Source of the DNA: Hemerocallis citrina
Taxonomy: Eukaryota > Streptophyta > Magnoliopsida > Asparagales > Asphodelaceae
DNA length: 64,000 bases
Direction: 5' to 3'
Assembly (NCBI GenBank): GCA_017893485.1
Contig: CM030363.1
Coordinates: 171,107,456 to 171,171,455 of the forward strand
Positions 44,630 through 54,841 of the stretch are shown here, piece by piece. Numbering within the stretch: position 1 is the stretch's first letter; each line of letters begins with the position of its first letter. The notes below the pieces were generated by a model, which made no database searches, was not told the DNA's origin, and saw only the letters and a program-made list of their open reading frames with translations. The position numbers were made by a program, and so were the translations under genes.

Positions 44630-44915
44630 CATGCTCTAGACTTCGAGACACATTACCGAGCGCTTTTGGCACCGACGCCCAAACAAGCAAAAACCTTGCT
44701 TTGGACCTCGGCACACCTATTCGAGCGCTCCTGGCACCGACGCCTAAACAAGAAAAAACCTTACCCTGGACCTCGACATGCCTAGTCGAGCGTTCTTGGT
44801 GCCGATGCCCAAACAAGCAAAAACCTTGCTCTAAACTTTGGCATACATTGCCGAGCACTCTTGGCACCGAGACCCAAACGAGCGAAAGTCAAGCTCTGGA
44901 CCTCGGCACGCTAAA
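44630..44915. repeat. 65-bp tandem repeat array
   Basis: Four units anchored by CGAGCG/CGAGCA at 44657, 44722, 44787 and 44852. The motif order is CGAGCGYTCYTGGCACCGA...GGACCTCGGCAC. It shares these words with the array at 48833-49405 in the same orientation. Confidence 0.88.
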
Positions 44916-45121
44916 GATAACCACGAATAACACAACAACAGAAAGGGTTCAAAAACGCAAAATTTCAAGAAAGAAAAAACATCATTTCGATTAAGTGCGG
45001 GGAAGACAATTACAAAGCGGCATCTTCTTTACAACCGAGCTACGAGACTTCCAAAAGCATAAATTACTGCGCCGACTCATTACACTTAGACGAAATACAA
45101 AACTTGGAAAACAAAAAATCT

Positions 45122-46041
45122 TCAGCGCTTCCTTGGCACAGGGATATTTCGCTTCAAAGACACCCGAGAGCGGCGACGCTTGACCCCGATACTCGTCCCT
45201 AAACCGGCGAATTGAGAAGTGTCCTCGGTGCTGCTCCTGACAGTTGCGCCGACGGATGCTCCGCTCGATGAAATCACCACACCACTTTGGGCATCACCCG
45301 GACTTGGTCGACCTACAGGAGAACGTGTTGCGAGCTCATAAAACGAAATGCCTCGCTCACCCTCCTCGCGAGTGCATGAAGTGCTCCTGACATTCATTAG
45401 CCCCGAGTGCGGCTTTAGGCGAGCCACTTCAACCTCCAACTCAGCGATCCTCTGCTTCAGAGATTCGTCTCCTGCGTCTACCTCGAAGCGAGGAGGCACG
45501 GCGGAGCTCAGAATGCTGGGGCGACTGGCGATAATCCGGCGGAGGTGAGTGACTTCGATGCCCCTATCCACTATGGCTCTTTTCAACGCATCGACCTCCG
45601 CCGTCAACTCGTCACATTCGGCCATCAGCCTGCCCACTGCCTTGGTCAGCTCCTCTTCCTCTGCCAGAAGTTCGGCCTCCACAATCTGCAAGTGGTGCAC
45701 TTCGGTGAGCATATCGTCCCTCTCCGCTGTCATTTTCGATAGAGAGAGCTGGAGACACTTCAACCTTAGCCCGTTGGTAAAGGCTGTCGATGAGCCATCC
45801 TCCTCGTCCACAGGAGGGATATCGGTGAGCCGACCCTCTAGTCACCGAATCTCGATGTCCCGTTGGCTCAAGATCACCTGCAAATGGTTCCGCTCGCTCT
45901 CAGCCCTGTGCAACCCCAACTCGACCTCATAAAGGCACTCTCGGCACCTGGCCAAACTCAGCCTCGTCAACCCCAAGCTATCCTCGAAACCAAACTCCTC
46001 CCCTGAGCGAGTGGGTTCGGCTGAATGGGTCGCCTCCGCAA
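45122..46041 (-). pseudogene. Tat antisense cassette, coiled-coil C-terminal exon
   Basis: From a splice acceptor-like TTTTCAG (complement of 46042-46048) the minus strand reads LAEATHSAEPTRSGEEFGF..., with one TGA near 45841. It continues in the 229-residue frame 45811-45122. Heptad-like Leu/Ile/Glu patterns (ELLAEEEELTKAVGRLMAE, RIAELEVEVARLK) indicate a coiled coil; the tail is basic (RRRSRVSLKR). Function unknown. Antisense ORFs between pol and the 3' LTR are established for Tat/Retand/Grande elements. Confident as a cassette, less so for exon borders. Confidence 0.7.
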
Positions 46042-46240
46042 GCTGAAAAGATCAAAGAAAACAATGGGGCTCAGTAAATAGTCACAGGTTCACTCCTCGT
46101 CTGACCCCTGAATAAAAGATACACGCACTAAAGCGAAAGTTTTTCATTTAAACACTTAGTCGAATTTCAAGCAAACAAAAAGGGGGGGGGGGGTTATTCA
46201 AAGGCGACATGGGGCCGAGCTCAAAAGTTTCTTTCATTCA
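46042..46240 (-). other. Putative intron or spacer in antisense cassette
   Basis: Between the two coiled-coil exons, ending in a pyrimidine-rich acceptor TCTTTGATCTTTTCAG on the minus strand. It contains a G run on the plus strand (46183-46192). Confidence 0.4.
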
Positions 46241-46909
46241 TCACAAAAAATGCGGTGGCCAGTCCGCAATTAGGCAATACAGGACAAGACCCAAAAAAAG
46301 GGGGGGGGACAAGAGGAGGTGAGGGTCGACCTCTTTCCCAGGGCATCGAGAGTGGATGGGAACGGACCCCCCCCCCGATGGGGGCTGAATCGCCAGCTGG
46401 GTTACTTCGGTGATCTGCACCTCGCTGACGACCTTAACCTCGCGGTCGTCCTCATCCTCGCAATCTTCTTCTTGTCCCTCCGACTCAGGGTCGAAGCCCT
46501 CGACATGGCCTGGGAACAGCCTCCACCCCGAGCAGTCCACCTCAGGGTATCGCTCCGACACCTGAGAGATGGCTTGGGCATAGGCCTTGGCCATGTTTTG
46601 GGCAAGGAAGCCCTGCGCCTTCGCCATGGTGGCCTCTTCGGCCCCCTTCACAGCGGCGTCCTTGGTCTTCGCCGCCTCGGCCAGCTGCTCTGTCGACTCC
46701 TCCTTCTGCCGCAGAAGGTCGGCCTCGAGCTTCGCGACCAGATCATCAAGGTACTCGAGCCTCGTCGACCTCGCCTCGAGCTCGACCGTCAGCTTGTCGA
46801 GCTCGGTGCCCATTCGAGCCTTTTCAGCCCGAGCCCGGTCGGTCTCTTGCTTCAGCTCCTTCTCCAACTCCGTCATCTTTTTCGAAAGATGACCGAAGTG
46901 GACGATGAT
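46241..46909 (-). pseudogene. Tat antisense cassette, middle coiled-coil exon
   Basis: Minus-strand frame MTELEKELKQETDRARAEK followed by a long coiled coil (about residues 1-85), then an acidic tail (SEGQEEDCEDEDDREVKV). The frame extends upstream of the Met to the splice acceptor at 46910, where IIVHFGHLSKK joins the previous exon in phase. No known domain beyond coiled coil; other Tat antisense genes have similar composition. Confidence 0.68.
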
Positions 46910-46992
46910 CTACAACAAAACAACAAAAAGTGCAAAGAGTTAGAGAAATCAAAAGTAAAAGTAACCAACAAAGGCAGAAATTCGACACTTAC
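46910..46992 (-). other. Intron in Tat antisense cassette (83 bp)
   Basis: Minus strand has donor CG|GTAAGTGTCG at 46992 and acceptor TTGTTGTAG at 46910, with a T-rich body. Removal joins two open frames in the same phase across CLAVS and IIVHF. This is the clearest splice pair in the window. Confidence 0.72.
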
Positions 46993-47535
46993 CGAAACTG
47001 CCAAGCACGCGATCTCGATAGCGTCGTCACCCGCCAGACCGGCCTCCATGGCGGCTCGGTCCTTTGGCGTCGCCAGGTGTTTGACCACCTGCATACCCGC
47101 CAACAAGTCGCCGAGGAACCCATCATGCTTCCGAACCTGCCAGTCCGGGATGTGGATCCTCTTGTGCTCCTCAGTCAGGACCTCCTCGGCGATCACTGTC
47201 AGTGGTGGCGTCTCCATCCCGAGAGCTGCGGAGATCGGGAAGTCCCCTGTCGCAGTCGACGCCGAGGCTGCTCCTGCGGCCGGGGTCGGGGTCACCACAG
47301 CCGGAGGCTCCACCCCCTCGGCTACGCTCGTGCCCCTCGGAGCCTTCACGGGCGGCAGCTTGGTAGAGACCCTCTTGCGCTTCTTCGCCGCCTTACTGCC
47401 GAGGACGGCCCTCTGCACCATCACCGCATCGAAATCCATTGCCTCTGCATCGAATAAGAAGCTGGTTAAAGACACAAGTTGGAATAAGCAAAAAGAAAAA
47501 AAAATGAATGAAGAAAGAGCCGCGTACTGGGATCT
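46993..47535 (-). pseudogene. Tat antisense cassette, upstream exon (47 kb)
   Basis: Frame with MDFDAVMVQRAVLGSKAAKKRKR (nuclear-localisation-like), an Ala/Pro/Thr-rich linker, then HIPDWQVRKHDGFLGDLLAGM and LATPKDRAAMEAGLAGDD. It follows an acceptor-like TTATTCGATGCAG (complement near 47445-47457); the frame stays open to 47703, but the upstream part looks intronic. No domain is known to me. Combined with the neighbours it forms one multi-exon antisense gene. Confidence 0.62.
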
Positions 47536-47664
47536 ACGCGGCTGAGCCCTCCCCTGAAGAGAATGTCTTCGGTCAGCTCTCACCAGTCGTACTTTGGCCT
47601 GTCTAGAAGAGTCTGCACTGCCTCCTCTTCTTGAGGGTGAAGCACCAGCGACTCTCGCACTCAC

Positions 47665-48089
47665 CTTGACACCTCCTCCACGAAGCTCGTAGGTATGGGC
47701 CACGCCTTTGCGCTTCGCACTATGAGGTACTTATCCCTCCAGTGCTTGATGGAGTCGGGGCAGACGACGAGCCGACCTCCATGCCTCGGAGCTAGGTAGT
47801 ACCGGAACTCTGACCGGTTCTACTAATGAAGCCGGTAGACAGTCCGGAGTACCCTCAGCTCCGACTCGATCCCAGTTGCTGGGCAGTGGAGTACGAACCC
47901 ATTGATAACTCTCCACGCGTTCAGCATTAGTTGAATGGGGCTGACCCCAAACCACCTCAGCACTTAGATCGCGAACGAGTGGAGAGGTAGCTGAGCACCG
48001 GCGATGAAGGCATCAACCGGCCAGAAACACATGTTTACCGGCATCGGCGAATTTGCCCTAACCCCGGGACCTGGCAGCATAAGCTCGTA
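47665..48089 (-). pseudogene. Tat antisense cassette, putative gypsy-type transposon (PF04195-like) domain
   Basis: Read on the minus strand: PGVRANSPMPVNMCFWPVDAF, AGAQLPLHSFAI, VLRWFGVSPIQLMLNAWRVI, then FRYYLAPRHGGRLVVCPDSI and KHWRDKYLIVRSAKAWPIPT. This resembles the plant domain annotated as 'putative gypsy type transposon' (Pfam PF04195). Three stops interrupt it (TAA near 47967 and two adjacent TAG near 47823). It ends in a consensus donor TCAAG|GTGAGT at 47664. Role unknown; in intact elements it would be encoded opposite to gag-pol. Confidence 0.65.
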
Positions 48090-48422
48090 CTACTCCGAAA
48101 TTTGGAAGCAACTCCAGATCACTACCAAGTCCTCCATGCTAAGGATCGATACCGTTTCATCTGCCTCGGAGGTCTCCCTTGCCTCGTTTTCCTCGAAGGC
48201 TCTCCCCCTCCCGTGAATAATGCGCTCGGCCTCCTCCCCCGGAAGTTCTCGAACTCTTTGAAGCCCGGTCAGTGGCCCTGGATACCTGCCGAACGGCCCT
48301 ATGCGCTTCGGATCCTCCACTATAGTGTCTCGACCAGATACCTTTTTGCCTTTATCTTGGCGACTCGGAGAAGGGACTTCGGCGGCAGAAGGGGAGGGCT
48401 CGGAGTTAGGAGAAAGAGACAT
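48090..48422 (-). pseudogene. Tat antisense cassette, N-terminal exon
   Basis: Opens MSLSPNSEPSPSAAEVPSPS, Ser/Pro-rich and polar, and ends VVIWSCFQISE near the PF04195-like region. It lies about 160 bp downstream of a minus-strand TATA box at 48581-48592, so this ATG is the likely start of the antisense gene. No domain is recognised in this part. Confidence 0.6.
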
Positions 48423-48580
48423 ATTTATACTTGAAAAACGACTAAGTATAAGTTACCTTTGAGTTGATAGAAACGGTCAGAATTTTCACCGGAAAAGCAA
48501 TCGACGATCACCGTGAGCTCTCACTAGTAGAAATTACCGCCTGAGTAAAATCCGGAGAAGTGAGAAATGAGAGGGGGGTG

Positions 48581-48592
48581 AATTTTTATAGA
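48581..48592 (-). promoter_or_regulatory. TATA box of the antisense cassette
   Basis: Complement reads TCTATAAAAATT, followed by a C/T-rich leader and, near 48450, a donor-like AAAGGTAACTT and TTTCAAG acceptor-like words before the ATG at 48422. This suggests an internal promoter independent of the LTR. Confidence 0.5.
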
Positions 48593-48832
48593 GCTTGGCA
48601 CACGAAACGAGGTTAATAGGCCCACAGAGCCAGCCCATTTACATAAGGCGACAAAATGACCTGAACCATCACATTATTTACCATGCCTAGCCGTACTATC
48701 GCATTAATGGCTGACACATTTGTCAGAAGAAGATCAGCAGCCATCGGATTAATTACTGTCACATCTGTCAGAAGTTCAGCGGTCGCCAACTCAGCCCGAC
48801 GTTTCGTATGTTGCCAAAAATCGCGATCCAAG

Positions 48833-49405
48833 GCCTCGGCACATGCTGCCGAGCGTTCTTGACACCGACCATGTTACATGGAAAAAATTGGACCTCGGCA
48901 CATGCTGCCGAGCGTTCTTGACACCGACCATGTTACACAGAAAAAATTGTCAAATGGAAGAAATTGGACCTCGGCACATGCTGCCGAGCATTCTTGACAC
49001 CGACCATGTTACATGAGAAAAAAAATTGGACCTCGGCACATGCTGCCGAGCATTCTTGACGCCGACCATGTTACATGAAAAAAATTGTCACATGGAAGAA
49101 ATTAGACCTCGGCACATGCTGCCGAGCATTCTTGACACCGACCATGTTACATGAGAAAAAATTGGACATCGGCACATGCTGCCGAGCGTTCTTGACACCA
49201 ACCATGTTACATTAGAAAAAATTGGACCTCGGCACATGCTGCCGAACGTTCTTGGCACAGACCATGTTACATGGAAAAAATTGTCACACGGAAAAAATTG
49301 GACCTCGGCACATGCTGCCGAGCGTTCTTACCACCGACCATGTTACATGGAAAAGAGGACCTCGGCACATGCTGCCGAACGCTCTCAGCACCGACCCTCT
49401 TACGA
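48833..49405. repeat. About 60-bp tandem repeat array with GGACCTCGGCACATGCTGCC units
   Basis: About nine units carry GACCTCGGCACATGCTGCCG and CGTTCTTGACACCGACCATG words, some with an extra TTGTCACATGGAAGAAA insert. Key words are shared in the same orientation with the 65-bp array at 44630-44915, so related minisatellites flank the antisense cassette. Confidence 0.92.
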
Positions 49406-49963
49406 GGAGGAAACCACTCCGAACTCCGACAAAAATTCGCTGAACACGCCTATAGCCTGGCCGAAGTATCTGTGCGCTTCAGCGGAAGGTGCCGAACCCC
49501 CAGGGACCTCGGCCTCCTTCGTAGCGAGTGTTCGGAGGGGGTCAGCGATGAGGCCGAAGCATCCAGGCCATGAAACGACGAAAATAACACCAAATCATCT
49601 ATCTAAACATTGCAAAAAAAATGATTTAAAATTTAGGAAAATTAATTTAAAATTCTAAAAAAATAATTATAAATCCGGGGAAACATTTTTGAAACCCTAG
49701 GTAGATAATTGTTGCTTAGAAAGATTAATTAAGACCCCCGAATGACAAATCACCACATCGCAAAGTTAGGAAAAATCACCAGAAGTCGAAGAGAGCTCAA
49801 GAGTAACCTCGAGCGCGCAAATAGCTTCGAAAATCACCATAATACCTCATACAAAGATTCAACGTCCCTCGTTTGGACGCCGATACCGCCCTGCAAACCA
49901 TTAAAACAGTAAAACTACTCCTCAAAGCCTGATCAAACTCGGTCTTCAGGAGTAGGGGGCTCG
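49406..49963 (+). other. Tat 3' internal region and polypurine tract
   Basis: Ends in GTAGGGGGCTCG directly before the LTR, a good polypurine tract. Bases 49455-49963 also exist inverted at the left end of the element (36839-37348). No gene. Confidence 0.75.
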
Positions 49964-50529
49964 TGATATGGCTAAAAATAAGGGCTAAATCGGAACCGTC
50001 CATATCGGGCGCGAACCTCAAAGCCTGAGGGTAAAATGGTAATTTTACCTATAAACGGGTCTGAAGTGGGTACTGGGTCCTCTCTCCAGAGACCCAACAA
50101 CCCACGAACGGATCCATCTCAACTGGGTGCGGGTTCTAACCCGTAGCAAACCCGGTCCAGCAGGATAGAATTAGGGTTTCTGATTGTATTCAAACAACGG
50201 CCCTGATTCGCTCTATCCTTTCACTGGGAATTAGGGATTTCATTCCTAATCTGATCCCAAAGACGGCTATAAATACCCCCCATCCACCACCATTAAGAGG
50301 TAATCAATCTTTTGCCATTTTACGCTCTCTCATAATCTTCTCTGATTACTGACTAGAGCGTCGGAGGGTGCGTCGCCGGGATCAACTTCGGTGTCTCGCA
50401 CTTTTTGCAGGCGAACGGCAGGAGTCAACGGTCTAACTCCGGCGGAGAAGGTTAAGGTTTGATTATTCAGTTTCCTTAAGAATCCACAAATACTATCTGT
50501 TTGCCCCCACACCAGATTTAGCGGTAACA
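49964..50529 (+). repeat. Tat 3' LTR
   Basis: Starts TGATATGGCT and ends GCGGTAACA. TATA box CTATAAATA at 50267-50275. 566 bp, equal to the inverted copy on the left. Confidence 0.92.
50267..50275 (+). promoter_or_regulatory. TATA box of Tat LTR
   Basis: CTATAAATA followed by CCCCCCATCC; conserved in the inverted LTR at 36527-36535. Confidence 0.6.
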
Positions 50530-51503
50530 CCCGGTGTACCGGACCTTACTTAAAAGCCAACACAAACTACAAGATACTTGTCAACCTTCTTCCGTGCCCT
50601 CAACTGGTCATGAGAAGGCATAGAACCTGCTGGGATCGTAGGATCTATTTTCCTAGGAAACCCTCTCGTTCTTATCATGGCATATTCAGGAACTAACAAT
50701 CAAGATACGGAACCCGTGCTCCCAACTTGTCATGAAAAAGCACCGCCCGTATCCCTTTGATAGGGGAATACATCCCGATAACACCACCTAGTATCAGCCT
50801 ATAGGAGAGGTTGGATTATAGGGTATCACCCCTAACACCAACTCTCACCCTTTGGCAATTTATACATAAAAATAGTTAAGTAACTGTTACTACCATAACG
50901 ATGTTACTAACCCTAACCAACAAGCGAGACATGCCACTGTGCTTCCAACTTGGCATGAAAAAGCACCGTACGTGTCCCTCTTCTAACCAAACAAGCGAGA
51001 CATGCACTGTGCTTCAAACTTGACATGAAAAAGCACCGTACGTGTCCCCCTTCTAACTAAACAAGCGAGACATGCACTGTGCTTCCAACTTGACATGAAA
51101 AAGCACCGTACGTGTCCCTCTTCTAACTAAACAAGCGAGGCATGCACTGTGCTTCCAAATTGATATGAAAAAGCATCGTACGTGTCTCTCTTCTAACTAA
51201 ACAAGCGAGGCATACACTGTGCTTCTAACTTAACATGAAAAGTACCGTACGTGTCCCTTTTCTAACTAAACAAGCGAGACATGCACTGTACTTCTAACTT
51301 GAAATGAAAAAACACCGTACGTGTCCCTCTTCTAGAGAGTGTAGCTATTTGTCGACACAATTAACCAAGTCTTAACCTAGACTTCTCAAGATCTCTTCGG
51401 ATCCACTCACAGCCTACCTATTCAAGACAATACCTACATACGAGCCCAATGAGCTTCGTACGAGACTATACGTACATACGAGCCAAATAAGCTACGTATG
51501 AGA
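50530..51503 (-). repeat. Inverted fragment of LTR X (right arm)
   Basis: Reverse complement of 35303-36272, including the 70-bp repeats and part of the 47-bp repeats. It directly abuts the Tat LTR end (CCCGGTGTACCGG), mirroring the left junction. It stops abruptly near 51503, where copia sequence begins within about 20 bp. Confidence 0.9.
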
Positions 51504-51520
51504 GTAATGAGGTCTAACAA

Positions 51521-53347
51521 GATCAGACCATGTATAACAAGATCCGGTTCCTCCTCTCAGAGACACCATTCCATTGCGGTGTTCCAGTGAGAGTGAGTTG
51601 AGATATTATCCCGTACTCTTTTATTAGATGGTCATCAAAATTTTGGCTTAAGTACTCACCATCTCGATCTGATTGAAGGAATTTAATACGTTTACCAAGT
51701 TGGTTTTGTACTTCATTTTTTAATTCTTTGAACTTTTCAAATGATGTGATTTGAGTTTCATCAGATACACAAACCCATATGTACTTCAATCATCAGTAAA
51801 TGTAATGAAGTAATGAAAACCTCCTCTAGCCACTGTGTTGAAAGATCTGCAGACATCACTATATATGAGACCTAAAAGATCACTAGCTGTTTCACCTTTT
51901 CCAGTGAATGAAACTTTTGTTATCTTGCCCAACAAACAAGGTTCACATACCTCATATGATTCAAAATCAAATGAGTCCAAGATTCCATCTTTATGGAGTT
52001 TGGATATGTGGTTCTTATTTATGTGGCCCAAACGACAATGCCAGAGGTAAGTTGGGTTCATATCATTTGATTTGAACCTCTTAGTATTTATATCATAGAA
52101 GAACATTTCGAGGTCGAGAATATAAAGTCCATTAAATTTTGTGCTAGCATAACATATATCATTCAAATAAAAAAACAACTTTTATTCTTTATTATAAATG
52201 AAAAACTCTTCTTGTCCAAAAAAGAAATAGAAATACTATTCCTACTAATAGTAGGCACAAAATAACAGTTCTCTAACTCAATGATAAGCTCAGTGGGCAA
52301 TGATAAATGATAAGTTCCTATAGCTAAAGCAGCAACTTTTGCTCCATTTCCAACTCGTAGGTCAACTTGGCTGTTAGCCATTGGTCTACTCCTTTTGAGA
52401 TCCTGCACATTTACACAAATGTGAGATCCACATCCAGTATCTAATACCTAAGATGCAGAAGTAGATAAATTGACTTCTATAACAAAAATACATGTAATGG
52501 AAGTCTCACTTCCTTTCTTCTTTTTAAGCTCCTCCAGGTACTTATGGCAGCTCCTCTTCCAATGTCCGGCCTCACCACAGTAGAAGCATGTCCCTCCTTG
52601 GCCACCCGACCCTTAGGTTTCAAGGCAGAAGTGCTGGGCTTGAAATTGCCTTGCCCTTCCCCTTGCCCTTGGATTTCTTAATCTGTTTTTTTGCCCTGGC
52701 CCTTACCTTTGACCAGTTGGACCATCATAATGGTCTTTCCCTTACTAATATTTTATTCAGCAGTTCTCAACATGCTTAGCAGTTCTAGCAGAGATTTGTC
52801 AATTTCATTCATGTTGTAGTTCATGACGAATTGACTATAACTTTCCGACAGCGATTGCAGGACCAAGTTAGTGGCTACCTCTTGATCCGAAGGAAAACCG
52901 AGCCTTTCAAGGTTCCTTATGTACCCAATCATCTTGAGCACATGAGTTCCAACATGGCTTCCTTCTGCCAGTTTGCAATGAAACAATGACTTTCAAACAT
53001 CAAACCTTTCATGCCTAGTCTGCTCTTGATAAAACCTCTTGAGGTGTACGATCATATCGTTGGCACCCATGTTCTCATATAGCTTCTGAAGCTCAAAGTT
53101 CATGGTGGCTAGCATGAGACAACCAACGTCTAAGACTTCAACTTGACGCTTCTTATGAGCATCCTTTTCGGTGTGATGGGCATGCAGCAGGTGTCTCAGG
53201 AATAGGCAGCTCTAGAACATACAATTTTTTCTCATGCCTAAGGACTATCCTCAGATTCCTGTACCAGTCTAAAAAATTTATCCCAGATAGTTTGTCCTTC
53301 TAAAGGACAGATCACAATGATATGTTATTTGATGTGTTCGATGCCAT
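51521..53347 (-). pseudogene. Copia B gag, protease and integrase N-terminal part
   Basis: Same landmarks as copy A: an early gag stop, the UBN2-type segment near 52753-52986, lysine-rich linker, protease-downstream VGNGAKVAALAIGTYHLSLP (52163-52408), the zinc finger LWHCRLGHINKNHIS...CEPCLLGKI, and integrase with SDRDGEYLSQNF and WNGVSERRNRIL (51523-51789). Frames are broken by the same and additional indels; for example DTGCG is preceded by a stop near 52450. Non-functional. Confidence 0.85.
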
Positions 53348-54827
53348 GCTAATCTATCAACCGAAATATGCAAAGTAAATATCATTTCATTGAAATTTTT
53401 AACAGAAATTTGTACAGTAAGAAATATTTAACCATCAACAAAAATATGCAGAGTATGTATCATGGCATTGAAATATTTAATAAGGTCTTTTATTAAATAT
53501 ACCACCTACTATTTTTTATTCAAATCAACGGCCCTCAACATTGACTCGAAAAATCTCATTGTAAGATTTTCCAGTAGGCCAAGATCCATATTTCACCTTG
53601 TTTTAAGTTAGCTTTGGCTGATCACCCAAAATTCAGTTATTTAGGTAGGGAACACTCTCCAATTACATCGTACACAACTCTTGAATAGTTGGGTGAATAA
53701 CAGTTATTCTAATCATCTCATAGACTAAAGCCCAACTCTATGTCTCTAAACTTTCAATCCTATTGAAATAGCCTAGTTAAGTCAGACCCAATGGTTGACA
53801 ATTGAATATAACTTTTATCCCATCGCGTCTTACTAGGATAGATAAAAGGCACCCTGCTTTGGCATACCTACACTTAATCGATCATAGCCTAGACGAGTAC
53901 CACACATTGGATGACATCTTATTGCAACTTAATATTTACTTTGAGATATTTTGTTATTTTATTAATTGATCTCACCATTTATCATCTATTAGCATACAAC
54001 TAAAACAATGCATCTCATACAAAAATAAAAGCATAAAATATATGTGACATGGTTGTGGCCCTAACACACTAATTCTCCCAAGCCAAAGAAAGTATAAACA
54101 ACTGAACGAAGGGATTATACTGTCTTCTCCAAGAAGCTTCCCAATTTTATCCTTGTATGGTTGCCTATTTCTTGCCTCCTCAGTGAGATTACATTAATAT
54201 ATAAAGATAGAATGTACAATCGGAGTGTAGAGAGAAAGAATTACATTGAGAATATAGAGAGAAAGGCATGACATGCAGGCCGTATTCAAAATACCAAAAT
54301 ATAAATAATACATCAGAGAACATAAACCATGCATCACAGAACTAACGCCACAACTACGCACCATGCATCACATAACATAATAAACAAAGAATATGTTGTT
54401 ATAATTTTATTTAGTTTATTTTTAAAAAAAAGATTAGTTATCGGGGAATCAATATTGCCCTACACGGAGTTGGCACGGGGGTCCCGCTAGGAAATTTGCC
54501 TCATTATCCCTTGTCATCACCAGAGCATGAACTCTTTATGTTTTAAGAAATTCTTATGTTACTGCAAATGACGCAAGTGCATGAACTCTTCCTGCTTTAA
54601 GAAATCCTAACGTCACTGTAAATCACATCTTACTGCTCCAGGGTTTTTAATGGTTCCAAACCGAGGGCTACCCTGGTATGGCATCTAAGTTAACAACCAA
54701 CACATAAACGAATCCTTATATTGCAATTACTGCAAAAATTATATCACATGTGAATCATTCTTCCAAAAGTGTAAACATATCATGAATAATCACATATCAT
54801 ACATAACCAAATTATGGTTTTGCAAGT
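53348..54827 (-). other. Copia B untranslated leader
   Basis: Collinear with 18689-20168; no gene. Confidence 0.6.
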
Positions 54828-54840
54828 GGCTCTGATACCA
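54828..54840 (-). other. Copia B primer binding site (tRNA-iMet)
   Basis: Minus strand TGGTATCAGAGCC, a perfect 13-nt complement to initiator tRNA-Met, one base from the LTR. Confidence 0.9.
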
Positions 54841-54841
54841 C

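Larger units (their letters stand above)
36273..50529 (+). mobile_element. Tat/Retand-type Ty3/gypsy element, rearranged
   Basis: A 14.3-kb gypsy element with gag-pol on the plus strand, a 566-bp 3' LTR (49964-50529), 3' tandem repeats and an antisense gene cassette, as known for Tat-lineage elements. Instead of a complete 5' LTR it has an inverted copy of the 3' LTR (36273-36838) and adjacent 3' internal sequence (36839-37343), then only the last 120 bp or so of a forward 5' LTR (37344-37465). Nonsense codons and frameshifts make it inactive. The X sequence flanks it on both sides in opposite orientation, which an ordinary insertion cannot produce. Confidence 0.9.
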
